Origin: an uncultured Prevotella sp.
GTDB lineage: Bacteria > Bacteroidota > Bacteroidia > Bacteroidales > Bacteroidaceae
NCBI GenBank assembly: GCA_905210845.1
Contig: CAJLYG010000049.1
Coordinates: forward strand, 1 to 16,611
Direction: 5' to 3'
Length of the DNA: 16,611 nucleotides
Shown piece by piece: positions 5,075 to 13,036 of the stretch. Made by a program: the position numbers and the translations under genes. The notes beneath the pieces are model-generated. The model ran no database searches, was not told the DNA's origin, and worked only from the letters and a program-made list of their open reading frames with translations. The stretch's first letter is position 1. Each line of letters begins with the position of its first letter.

Positions 5075-8000
5075 ATGACACGCAAATTTGATGATTTCAT
5101 TCACCAGTATTCTTTGTCAAAGACTTTGCGTTTCGAGGCAATTCCGATTGGTGAAACACGAAACAATTTCATTAACAACGGTATGTTGAAACGTGATGAG
5201 CACAGAGCCGAAAGCTATGTAAAGGTGAAGAAGTTGATAGACGAGTACCACAAGGCTTTTATTGATAGAATTTTGAATGATGGTTGTCTAAATTACGAGG
5301 ACAAGGGAGAATATGATTCCTTGACGGAATATTATGCCCTTTACTCAGCCCCCAGAAAAGACGAGGCAGAAAGAGAACATTTCAAAGAAACTCAACAGCA
5401 TCTTAGAGATCAAGTCGTAAAGAAACTCACTGGTGATAATGCCTACAAACACCTGTTTGGCTAAGAGCTTATAGAGTCTTACAAAGACAAAGAGGATAAG
5501 AAAAAACTCAACCAAGCAGACTTGGTACAATTTATCAATACTGCCAACCTCAAGCAACGTCTTAACTTAAGCAAGGAAGAAGCTAAAGATTTAGTCCAGG
5601 AATTTTGCGGCTTTACAACGTACTTTGGAGATTTTTATCAGAATAGAGAAAATATGTACTCTGCTGAAGAGAAATCTACAGGTATCGCCTACAGACTTAT
5701 CAATGAGAATCTCCCTAAGTTTATAGACAACATGGAGACTTTCAAGAAGATTGCTGCCATACCGGAAATGGAAGATAATCTAAAAGAAATTCATGATAAT
5801 CTCTCCGAGCACTTGAATGTTGAGAACATCCAAGATATGTTCCAATTGAACTATTATAATCAGCTTCTTACGCAAAAACAGATTGATGTGTATAATGCCA
5901 TCATCGGCGGAAAAACTGACGATGAACATAAAGAAAAGATTAAGGGCATCAATGAATATGTCAACCTGTACAACCAAGCACATAAGGACGCAAAACTACC
6001 GAAACTCAAGACCCTGTTCAAACAGATTCTCAGTGACAGAAATGCTATTTCATGGTTACCGGAAGAGTTTGATAATGACCAAGAAACACTGAACGCAATC
6101 AAGGATTGTTATGCTCACCTTTCCGGGAATATTTTGAAAGATGAGAATCTTAAAAGATTACTGTGCTCTTTGTCAGAGTATGATACCAAAGGCATTTTCT
6201 TACGCAATGATTCGCAGTTGACAAGCATCTCAAAGAAGATGTCTGGAAGTTGGACAGACATTCCAAGTGCCATCAAGAATGACATGAAAGATGGTGTACC
6301 AGCTAAAAAACGCAAAGAATCAGAAGAGGATTATGAAAAGAGAATCGACAACTTGTTTAAAAAGCAGGACAGCTTTAGTATCGACTACATGGACGCTTGC
6401 TTGAACAAATTCGTTGAAAACAATCCTTATACCATTGAAGGCTATTTTAAAGAATTAGGAGCTAAGGATACCCAGTCAGAGGATATATTCAAACAGATTG
6501 AGAATGCATACACGGACGTAAAGCCCTTGCTTAATTCTACATATCCTAAAAACAAGAATTTGTCTCAGGACAAAGAGAATGTTGCAAAAATCAAACGATT
6601 CCTCGATACTTTGATGTCTTTAGTGCACTTTGTCAAGCCTTTACTTGGCAAGGGAGACGAACGCAATAAAGACGAGAAGTTCTATGGAGAATTGTCTTTA
6701 CTTTGGACTGAATTGGAGACCATCGTACCTTTATATAATATGGTGCGCAACTATATGACGCGCAAGCCATACTCCAATAGCAAGATAAAGCTCAATTTTG
6801 ACAATTCACAGCTATTAGGAGGATGGGATGCTAACAAAGAGAGTGATTACTCATCAATCCTTTTGTATCGTGACGGGAAGTACTACTTGGCTATCTTTGA
6901 CAAGGATTCCAAGAAACTCTTAGGAAAGAGTATGCCTTCTGATGGAGAATGCTACGAGAAAATGGTATACAAGCTTTTGCCAGGAGCAAACAAAATGCTC
7001 CCTAAAGTATTCTTTGCTAAGTCACGAATTAAAGACTTTAAACCAAGCGAGCAACTTTTAGAAAAATACAACAAGGGTACACACAAGAAGGGTAAGAATT
7101 TTAGTATTTCTGATTGCCATGCACTTATAGACTTCTTTAAGCAGTCTATAAACAAACACGAAGACTGGAAAAACTTTGATTTCAACTTTTCAGAGACTTC
7201 CACCTATGAAGACTTGAATAGCTTTTACAGAGAAGTGGAGCTGCAAGGGTACAAGATTACCTTCACAAAAGTCTCAGCATCTTTCATTGATAAGCTTGTA
7301 GAGGAAGGCAAGGTTTATCTGTTCCAGATTTACAACAAGGACTTCTCCGAATATAGCAAAGGCACACCTAACATGCACACGCTATATTGGAAAGCACTGT
7401 TTGATGATCGCAACTTGAAAGATGTCGTTTACAAACTTAATGGTCAAGCTGAAATGTTCTTTCGCAAGAAGAGCATCAACTGCAATCATCCTACTCATCC
7501 AGCAAATCAGCCCATTCAAAACAAGAATAAGGACAACAAGAAAAAGGAGAGCGTATTTGAGTACGACCTGATCAAAGACCACAGATATACTGTTGACAAG
7601 TTTATGTTCCATGTACCTATTACTATGAACTTCAAGAGTACTAACGAAAAGGACATCAACTTACATGTAAGAGAGTATTTGCAAACAAGCAATGATACTC
7701 ACATCATTGGTATTGATCGAGGAGAGCGTCATTTGCTCTATCTTGTCGTTATTGACCTTCATGGCAATATCGTTGAACAATATACGCTAAATGACATTGT
7801 GAATGAGTATAATGGTAATACTTATCGCACCAACTATCACGACTTATTGGATGCTCGTGAGGAAGATCGGCTAAAGCAACGTCAGAGTTGGCAAACGATA
7901 GAGAACATCAAGGAACTCAAGGAAGGATACTTATCGCAGGTTATCCACAAAATTACGCAGCTCATGATTAAATACCATGCTATTATTGTCTTGGAAGATT

Positions 8001-8887
8001 TGAACATTGGTTTCATGCGTGGTCGCCAAAAGGTGGAAAAGCAAGAGTATCAGAAATTCGAAAAGATGCTGATAGACAAGCTGAACTATCTTGTTGACAA
8101 AAAGGCCGACATTGAATCAACTGGCGGCTTGCTAAACGCATACCAATTAACCAACAAATTTGCCAGTTTCAAAAAGTTGGGTAAGCAAAGTGGCTTCCTC
8201 TTCTATATACCGGCATGGAACACCTCAAAGATTGATCCTGTCACAGGTTTTGTCAACTTGCTTGATACACGATACCAAAATGTTGACAAAGCAAAAGCTT
8301 TCTTTGCCAAGTTCGATTCTATTCGATACAACAAAGATAAAGACTGGTTTGAGTTTGCATTGGATTACAACAACTTTGGCAGTAAGGCAGAAGGGACAAG
8401 AACGAAATGGACACTCTGCACACAGGGCAAGCGCATCAAAACATCTTTTAACAAAATGAGCTCAAAGTGGAATAACCAGGAAATTGACTTAACCAAGGAT
8501 TTAAAACAACTGTTCGTTCAATACGACATTGACATCAACGGGAATCTTAAAGAGGCCATATCCAAACAAACAAAATACACTTTCTTTGTAGAGTTGATGG
8601 GCCTTTTGAAGTTAACCCTGCAAATGCGTAACAGCATTACTGGCACAGAAACAGACTACTTGGTTTCACCGGTAGCCGATGAAAACGGGAACTTTTATGA
8701 CAGCCGCACGTGCGGTCCATCGCTCCCAGAGAATGCCGATGCTAATGGAGCTTTCAACATTGCCAGAAAGGGATTGATGATTATTGAGCAAATCAAGGCA
8801 TCCGATGACTTGTCGAAATTGAAGTTTGACATCTCAAACAAGTCCTGGCTCAACTTTGCACAGAAAAAGCCATACAAGCATGAATGA
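5075..8887 (+). pseudogene. cas12a: Cas12a (Cpf1) type V-A effector, interrupted by an in-frame TAA at codon 130
   Basis: Crossing the stop, the frame is 1,270 codons, normal for Cas12a. The N-terminus (QYSLSKTLRFEAIPIGET) is the standard WED-I/REC start. The TAA at 5462-5464 follows KHLFG; the same frame continues ELIESYKDKE with no shift, and relatives I recall carry Lys or Gln there, so one AAA or CAA to TAA change explains it. Downstream, all landmarks are intact: GANKMLPKVFF, the crRNA-processing region (FMFHVPITMNFKS, His846), RuvC-I IDRGERH (Asp881), bridge-helix area, RuvC-II VLEDLN (Glu974), Nuc YDSRT (Arg1211), RuvC-III DANGAF (Asp1222). As written it yields a 129-aa fragment; restart could occur at TTG 5522 or ATG 5654, but that product would lack WED-I and part of REC1. 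The very close similarity to Prevotella Cas12a and otherwise clean frame suggest recent loss or a base error. cas4 overlaps its last 8 bases. Confidence 0.9.
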
Positions 8888-9449
8888 TTATATCCCGCTT
8901 TCGACTTTGAATGACTTTATCTTCTGCCCATACTCCATATACCTGCATAATGTGTATATGGAGGCGGCAGATGATATATACAAGGCCACTCCACAAACCA
9001 AAGGCACCATTGCCCATCAAGGAGTGGACGAAAAGAAAGGCAGCACACACAAGAGTGACATCATGTCGCTTCCCGTATATAGTGATGAATTTGGCATATC
9101 GGGCAAGATTGACATCTATAAGCAAGACAAGCATCTCCTGATAGAGCGAAAGAATAACTTAAAGCGAATCTTCCGTGGCCAGATTTATCAACTATGGGGA
9201 CAATACTTCTGCATGAGAGAAATGGGATACGCAGTAGAGAAACTTGCTTTCTATGAAATTTCCACCAACAAAATGATTGACGTGGAATTACCAGGCGAAA
9301 TAGGCAAGCAGGAGCTCCTTGGTTTCATCAAGCAGTTCAAGAACTACGACCCATCTTCTACTTCGATAAAGGTAAATCTTAACAAATGCACCCATTGCAT
9401 CTACTGCAATCTTTGCGACAAAACCGGATCTGACAATGTTTACACATAA
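8880..9449 (+). CDS. cas4: Cas4, CRISPR adaptation exonuclease
   Basis: 189 aa. The ATG at 8880 overlaps the cas12a end by 8 bases; the open frame reaches further upstream, but that would lie inside cas12a and adds non-Cas4 residues. RecB-like nuclease motifs are present: GTIAHQG (His46), GISGKIDIY (Asp78), LLIERKNN (Glu89, Lys91) and QIYQLWGQY (Gln101). The iron-sulphur cluster ligands fit Cas4: Cys16 in FIFCPYS and a C-terminal run Cys170, Cys173, Cys176, Cys179. Cas4 helps Cas1-Cas2 select and trim prespacers with the right PAM, which for Cas12a is T-rich. It overlaps cas1 by 14 bases, so these genes are translationally coupled. Confidence 0.95.
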   Translation: MNDYIPLSTLNDFIFCPYSIYLHNVYMEAADDIYKATPQTKGTIAHQGVDEKKGSTHKSDIMSLPVYSDEFGISGKIDIYKQDKHLLIERKNNLKRIFRGQIYQLWGQYFCMREMGYAVEKLAFYEISTNKMIDVELPGEIGKQELLGFIKQFKNYDPSSTSIKVNLNKCTHCIYCNLCDKTGSDNVYT

Positions 9450-10413
9450 GGACATAGACACGAGGACCATATTCGTGGTCAACTGTATCGAGCACGAGCG
9501 CAGTTTGAGAGTAAACAGCGGCGAACTGATGTTAGAGGAACTTGATGGAGAAAAGAAAAAGACGCTCACCAAGTTCCCTTTTCAAAAGTTGCTTGCCCTA
9601 TTCATCATAGGGCATATCACTGTAACCACCCCGCTCATCGAGAAGTGTAAGAAATATGGAGTGACTTTAGTAGTGATGAAGCCGAACTTACGTCCTGTCT
9701 TCTTTTGGGCAGACTCGGCAGAAGCCAACTATTTGCTACGAAAAAGACAGTTCGAATTCAAACAAGATGATTTGAGCGTTGCAAAATGTATTGTATATAA
9801 TAAGGTATTAAATCAAAAGGCGTCCTTATTGAAGACAAGGAAAAAAGACAACGCTACTACAGAAGCAATCGCCCAATGTGAAGCAGCCCTTAACACATTG
9901 CCTGATATCGACGACTATAATCAACTGATGGGATTAGAAGGAACCATTGCCAAATCCTTCTTTGCAGCCTATTTCCAAAATCTGAATTGGAAAGGTAGGC
10001 ATCCAAGGATAAAAAGCGATGTCATGAATGTAACTTTGGACATTGGCTATACCATACTTTTCAACTTCCTCGAATGTTTCATACGAATGTTTGGATTCGA
10101 CCTGTATGTTGGAGTCTATCATCGGCTGTGGTTTAAACGCAAATCTCTTGTATGTGACTTGATGGAACCTTTCAGATGCATCATAGACCATGCAACCTTA
10201 CTTGCATTCAACCGCAAACAATTCTCAGAGAAGGATTTTACCCTTATCAAACAAGAGTATCATCTCAAATATGAGAAATGCGCAGATTATTACAAAGTGT
10301 TCTATGATGCACTGATTGTTCGCAAAACAGACATCTTCAAGTTTGTCCAGCAATATTATAGATGCTTCATGGGATGCAAGTCCATAAAAGAGTACCCTTT
10401 ATTTGAATTTTAG
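9436..10413 (+). CDS. cas1: Cas1, CRISPR integrase
   Basis: 325 aa, normal length. The metal-binding residues of the family are recognisable: Glu168 in MGLEGTIAKSFF, His229 in GVYHRLWF, and Asp241/Glu244 in SLVCDLMEPFR. The N-terminal beta-rich domain precedes a mostly helical catalytic domain, as in other Cas1 proteins. With Cas2 it forms the complex that integrates new spacers at the leader-proximal repeat. The ATG at 9436 lies inside the end of cas4, and the TAG at 10411-10413 is followed at once by the cas2 ATG, so the adaptation genes form one operon. No damage seen. Confidence 0.97.
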   Translation: MFTHKDIDTRTIFVVNCIEHERSLRVNSGELMLEELDGEKKKTLTKFPFQKLLALFIIGHITVTTPLIEKCKKYGVTLVVMKPNLRPVFFWADSAEANYLLRKRQFEFKQDDLSVAKCIVYNKVLNQKASLLKTRKKDNATTEAIAQCEAALNTLPDIDDYNQLMGLEGTIAKSFFAAYFQNLNWKGRHPRIKSDVMNVTLDIGYTILFNFLECFIRMFGFDLYVGVYHRLWFKRKSLVCDLMEPFRCIIDHATLLAFNRKQFSEKDFTLIKQEYHLKYEKCADYYKVFYDALIVRKTDIFKFVQQYYRCFMGCKSIKEYPLFEF

Positions 10414-10683
10414 ATGATAATAGTTAGTTACGATATTGCAGACGACAAAATGCGAACAAACTTCTCCAAAATGCTAAAGGAGAATGATGCTATTAGGTTG
10501 CAGTATTCTGTGTATGAATTACAGAATACTAAAAGGATCATAGATAACCTATTTGTCAAGATTGAGGCTTTTTCTCGTCATTTTACGCAAGACGATAGCG
10601 TCGTTGTCTTTGATGTTAGTTCCGACAACATAAAAAAATATGGCAATGCAATATATAGAGACAAGCCTATAGTCTATTTTTAG
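10414..10683 (+). CDS. cas2: Cas2, adaptation complex subunit
   Basis: 89 aa, typical. It opens with MIIVSYDIADDKMRTNF, the first ferredoxin-fold strand ending in the conserved Asp (SYDI), continues with LQYSVYELQN (the second strand region) and ends with DKPIVYF, a common Cas2 tail. It forms the central dimer of the Cas1-Cas2 integrase. It starts on the base after the cas1 stop. The leader and array follow directly, the usual order in type V-A loci. Confidence 0.95.
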   Translation: MIIVSYDIADDKMRTNFSKMLKENDAIRLQYSVYELQNTKRIIDNLFVKIEAFSRHFTQDDSVVVFDVSSDNIKKYGNAIYRDKPIVYF

Positions 10684-10859
10684 CTAAAACAAAACATAGT
10701 CAGTATGTTTCCTACGAGCTTTACATAATTAGTTGACTAACAATAGTTTAAGCAAAAGAACATTCGAGGCAGTATATGTATGGGGGTGAATTATCTTAAA
10801 TATATATTGAAATAAGTTCTTTTAAATCAAGAGATTTCGTTACCTTTGCAAAAAAACAA
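10684..10859 (+). promoter_or_regulatory. CRISPR leader with array promoter
   Basis: 176 bp of AT-rich non-coding sequence between cas2 and repeat 1. TACCTTTG at 10841-10848 is an exact -7 box, only 11 bp before the first repeat, so pre-crRNA transcription probably starts just before repeat 1. The -33 box is weak (TTTT at 10820-10823 region). A palindrome, TTAGTTGACTAA, lies at 10729-10740. The leader should also hold the integration signal for Cas1-Cas2. Confidence 0.75.
10692..10710. other. Inverted repeat after cas2
   Basis: AAACATA, GTCAG, TATGTTT: a perfect 7-bp stem 8 bases after the cas2 stop. Too weak and without a good T-run to call a terminator with confidence. Confidence 0.4.
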
Positions 10860-11474
10860 GGCTAATAAGCCAGTGGAATTTCTACTATTGTAGATCAGAA
10901 TATCCATACACCGGTTTTGTCTTTGGCTAATAAGCCAGTGGAATTTCTACTATTGTAGATAAAAAGAGTTTATAGGAAGAACAAGACGGCTAATAAGCCA
11001 GTGGAATTTCTACTATTGTAGATTTATGAAGCAAAAAATATTAAGTGAAAAAGGCTAATAAGCCAGTGGAATTTCTACTATTGTAGATGAACTGCGTTTC
11101 TCGCGGTTGATTTGGCAGGCTAATAAGCCAGTGGAATTTCTACTATTGTAGATAACATTCTGAATCCTTTTTTCTCAGTGGGCTAATAAGCCAGTGGAAT
11201 TTCTACTATTGTAGATACTGTCACAACAGTTGCGGATTGTTGTTGGCTAATAAGCCAGTGGAATTTCTACTATTGTAGATAGCAATATGCTACCGCAAAA
11301 AGCAATAACGGCTAATAAGCCAGTGGAATTTCTACTATTGTAGATGTGTAAATATACCTCATAGCTATTATATGGCTAATAAGCCAGTGGAATTTCTACT
11401 ATTGTAGATGACTGGTCGTAATGTGGCAGTGCATTGATGGCTAATAAGCCAATGAAATTTCTACTTGCATGAGC
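10860..11474 (+). CRISPR. Type V-A CRISPR array: nine identical 36-nt repeats, one decayed repeat, nine spacers
   Basis: Perfect repeats start at 10860, 10925, 10988, 11053, 11118, 11181, 11245, 11310 and 11374. Each begins GGCTAATAAGCC (itself able to fold, GGCT-AATA-AGCC) and ends TTTCTACTATTGTAGAT, the Cas12a handle hairpin directly before the spacer, so the array is read rightward. Spacers are 29, 27, 29, 29, 29, 27, 28, 29 and 28-29 nt. The tenth repeat starts at 11439, differs at two inner bases, and keeps identity only to about 11465, losing the GTAGAT half, the normal leader-distal decay. None of the spacers matches another part of this window by eye. No tracrRNA is needed or seen. 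Confidence 0.98.
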
Positions 11475-11770
11475 AAATCTACATAATGTTTCCTATTGAT
11501 AACCATAGCTAATAACTTTTGCCAATTTATACAAACCGCAAATTCAGGGGTAATTGCACCTATTTTTTCAGTGCAAAAGTAAAACAAATATTTTGTATAA
11601 GTAAGCGTTTCGGATCTTTAAACTGCAACATTGGGTGCAATTGAACGCATTTTTGCAGCTGAACCCATGCGCATAAGAATGTTATCTCTACATTAAATGT
11701 ATGATCTTTAGGACGTCAAACTGTAAGGAGAAGCTGTGTAGCAAACACAATAGATACCATCGAACAACAA
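11475..11770. other. Non-coding region after the array
   Basis: No ORF on either strand was convincing. It contains the first copy of a ~120-bp dispersed repeat (11593-11713) and a GGTAATTGCACC motif at about 11550 that resembles half of the hairpin at 12944-12982. Confidence 0.5.
11593..11713. repeat. Dispersed ~120-bp repeat, copy 1 (decayed hairpin)
   Basis: Starts TTGTATAAGTAAGCGTTT and ends TGTATGATCTTTAGG; aligns end to end with 12916-13034 in the same orientation with many substitutions. The central hairpin (CTGCAACATTGGGTGCAATT with TTTTTGCAG) is partly destroyed compared with the other copy. Confidence 0.6.
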
Positions 11771-11805
11771 AAATCCCACGTAACCACAACGGCTGCGTGG
11801 GATTT
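11771..11805 (-). terminator. Rho-independent terminator of the second small unit
   Basis: AAATCCCACG (11771-11780) is the exact reverse complement of CGTGGGATTT (11796-11805). On the minus strand it is followed by TTGTTGTT after a T-run, placing it about 225 bases after the promoter at 12000-12030. On the plus strand it is followed by TATATTCTT, so it may also work there. Confidence 0.75.
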
Positions 11806-11886
11806 ATATTCTTAATAGGTCTACTTTGCCAAAGCATCACTTAGCCTTTTCAAGCAGATACCAAATCGTCTATCAACAGGTTTACT

Positions 11887-11985
11887 TCACCTCCTCGAAA
11901 TGGTCTGATAACTATTCACATACATCTGCCTGTCGATGTTGCTAATGTGCTGCAAATTCTGAAATAAGCATCCATAAGCAAACAT
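11887..11985 (-). CDS. Small peptide (32 aa) in the divergent unit, copy B
   Basis: ATG at 11985, 15 bases past the -7 box. The peptide begins MFAYGCLFQNLQHISN and ends NSYQTISRR. The copy at 14285 begins MFAYACLFQ, then stops after 12 residues. In copy A the same DNA encodes NLQHISN in another frame. Similarity across copies is therefore at DNA level and gives only weak support for a real peptide. Confidence 0.3.
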   Translation of the reverse strand: MFAYGCLFQNLQHISNIDRQMYVNSYQTISRR

Positions 11986-11999
11986 ATACTCAACGCTGG

Positions 12000-12030
12000 C
12001 AAAGGTAGTGTAAATCGAGCGAAACACAAA
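12000..12030 (-). promoter_or_regulatory. Minus-strand promoter, copy B
   Basis: On the minus strand: TTTG (12030-12027), 19 bp, TACCTTTG (12007-12000), an exact consensus match with the same geometry as copies A and C. Confidence 0.75.
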
Positions 12031-12059
12031 ATAAAATCGTACTTTTCTGCTATGGAGTA

Positions 12060-12332
12060 AGCAAGGAGACCTTTCACGCCACCTACGAGAAGGCTATGAA
12101 GGAAATCGATATGCTGAAAGAGAAGTTCGGCTACTCCCCTCTCTTCGGCAATGAGAAGGACGACTCTTTCAAGAGCTCCATTGGGCAGATCTATCAGACC
12201 TTCGACGGTTTGGACCTCTATCCCAGTGTAGAGGAGAAGGCTGTCATGCTACTCTATCTCGTCACCAAGAACCATTCCTTCAGTGACGGTAACAAACGCA
12301 TCGCTGACAGTGCCGTCGTCGCCACCATATGA
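12060..12332 (+). pseudogene. rhuM-fic C-terminal (Fic) fragment
   Basis: The upstream rhuM-fic region runs up to TATGGAGTA (12059) and jumps directly to the part of the gene matching 4520 onwards: SKETFHATYEKAMKEIDMLKEKFGYSPLFGNEKDDSF and so on. The RhuM half and the promoter of the gene are missing. The Fic core HSFSDGNKRIA is present, but the sequence then jumps from GNKRIA to DSAVVATI, skipping about 25 codons. In the intact gene both jump points are at near-identical KRIA codons, suggesting deletion between short direct repeats. It stops at TGA 12330. An ATG at 12096 opens a 78-aa frame, but without flanking helices it should not be active. Confidence 0.85.
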
Positions 12333-12420
12333 TCTTCGTGATAAACAAGTTCTCGACTGTCCGGACGGAGGACAAGAAGCCGGAGGGTGAGTAGCGACTA
12401 TCGCACTTACAGTTTCCAAG

Positions 12421-12455
12421 GAGAAGGCTGCTTCGGCTTCCTTCTCTTTTCCTTT
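12421..12455 (+). terminator. Rho-independent terminator
   Basis: GAGAAGG (12421-12427) pairs exactly with CCTTCTC (12440-12446) around a GC-rich TTCG-containing loop, followed by TTTTCCTTTTT. Likely the terminator of the module that the Fic fragment came from. Confidence 0.7.
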
Positions 12456-12499
12456 TTAAGGCAAAAACCACACTTTCTTTTAAAGGCACTCCGTGTTTT

Positions 12500-12555
12500 A
12501 TAAAATTTGCGATTAGCTGCATAAACTCTCAAATAAAATTTGCGATTAGCTGCAT
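12500..12555. repeat. Perfect 23-bp direct repeat upstream of a dead ATPase gene
   Basis: The 23-mer starting ATAAAATTTGCGATTAG occurs at 12500-12522 and again at 12533-12555, separated by 10 bp (33 bp, about three helical turns, start to start). It lies just upstream of a promoter at 12571-12601, a placement that suits a regulator-binding site. Confidence 0.75.
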
Positions 12556-12570
12556 TGTCATCATTAAAAT

Positions 12571-12601
12571 TTTGATATTTCATATATTATGCGTAACCTT
12601 G
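12571..12601 (+). promoter_or_regulatory. Promoter of the AAA ATPase remnant
   Basis: TTTG (12571-12574), 19 bp, TAACCTTG (12594-12601): one base off consensus, 18 bp before the remnant's ATG at 12619. Confidence 0.55.
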
Positions 12602-12618
12602 CGCTAAAACGAAATAAT

Positions 12619-12890
12619 ATGGAGGGGCAGATCTTTAAACGGAAAATTTATGATGCCATGCTCAGATAGAAGCATGACTCGGCAGGATCAACGGCACTAA
12701 TGATAGAAGGTCCCCGATGGGTTGGGAAATCCACCATTGTCAGACAATTCGCCTAACGGGAATATAAGAGCTACATCATTGTAAGAAATATTCCAACAGG
12801 GTAAAGGAACGATACCTTGTCTATACTAAAGATTTAAGAAAAGACAAAGAGACCATGCTCGTACCTATGTATATGGTTCCTTTTTTGTAA
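12619..12890 (+). pseudogene. AAA ATPase (AAA_14/DUF4143 type), internally deleted remnant
   Basis: From ATG 12619 the frame reads MEGQIFKRKIYDAMLR, a TAG at 12667, then ALMIEGPRWVGKSTIVRQFA, a TAA at 12754, and REYKSYII. The Walker A GPRWVGKST and its distance from KRKIYD match the N-terminus of the large family of Bacteroidetes AAA_14 ATPases. In another frame, 12807-12890 reads ERYLVYTKDLRKD and ends LVPMYMVPFL, the characteristic C-terminal end of the same family. Some 350 residues between are gone. So this is the two ends of one gene fused by a large deletion, plus two nonsense changes. Its promoter and direct repeats survive. Confidence 0.75.
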
Positions 12891-12915
12891 TCATGCTGTT
12901 TTATCCTCTGCAATC

Positions 12916-13034
12916 TTGTACAAGCAAGCGTTTTGGTTCTTTTAACTACAACTTTGGGTGCATTGCACCTAAAGTTGCAGTTGGCTTTGCGGACAGAAGA
13001 ATGTGAGCTCTGCGATAATGTATGACCTTTAGAA
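12916..13034. repeat. Dispersed ~120-bp repeat, copy 2
   Basis: Aligns with 11593-11713 in the same orientation. Starts TTGTACAAGCAAGCGTTT and ends TGTATGACCTTTAG. It follows the ATPase remnant and ends at the tail of the lipoprotein gene. Confidence 0.6.
12944..12982. other. Long near-perfect hairpin
   Basis: Arms 12944-12962 and 12964-12982 are 19 bases each and complementary at 17, around a single central base. No clear T-run follows on either strand. Could be a palindromic repeat element or a protein-binding site. Confidence 0.7.
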
Positions 13035-13036
13035 AC

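Larger units (their letters stand above)
11771..11995 (-). ncRNA. Candidate ~225-nt small transcript (copy B of the divergent unit)
   Basis: Promoter at 12000-12030, terminator at 11771-11805, same orientation and size as the unit at 3537-3780. Similarity between the two covers roughly the first 110 bases, to GAGGTGAAGTAA; the second halves differ and the terminators are unrelated in sequence. Runs towards the end of the CRISPR array but should stop before it. Confidence 0.45.
12333..12618. other. Intergenic region with terminator, direct repeat and promoter
   Basis: Beyond the listed terminator (12421-12455), the 23-bp direct repeat (12500-12555) and the promoter (12571-12601), nothing coding is supported. 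A frame MIFVINKFSTVRTEDKKPEGE ending near 12393 may be the tail of a lost gene. Confidence 0.4.

Noticed and set aside
8826..8879. Upstream extension of cas4 by 18 codons
   Set aside because: It lies within cas12a and the added residues do not resemble Cas4; ATG 8880 gives a standard N-terminus.
5522..8887. A separate functional gene starting at TTG 5522
   Set aside because: The frame is the direct continuation of cas12a across one stop codon; no ribosome-binding site or promoter is seen at 5522.
10896..11438. Spacers targeting this window
   Set aside because: Reading each spacer against both strands by eye showed no long match; a computed search is still required for the genome.
10684..11474. 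tracrRNA or extra small RNA near the array
   Set aside because: Type V-A needs no tracrRNA, and no anti-repeat of the 36-nt repeat was found outside the array.
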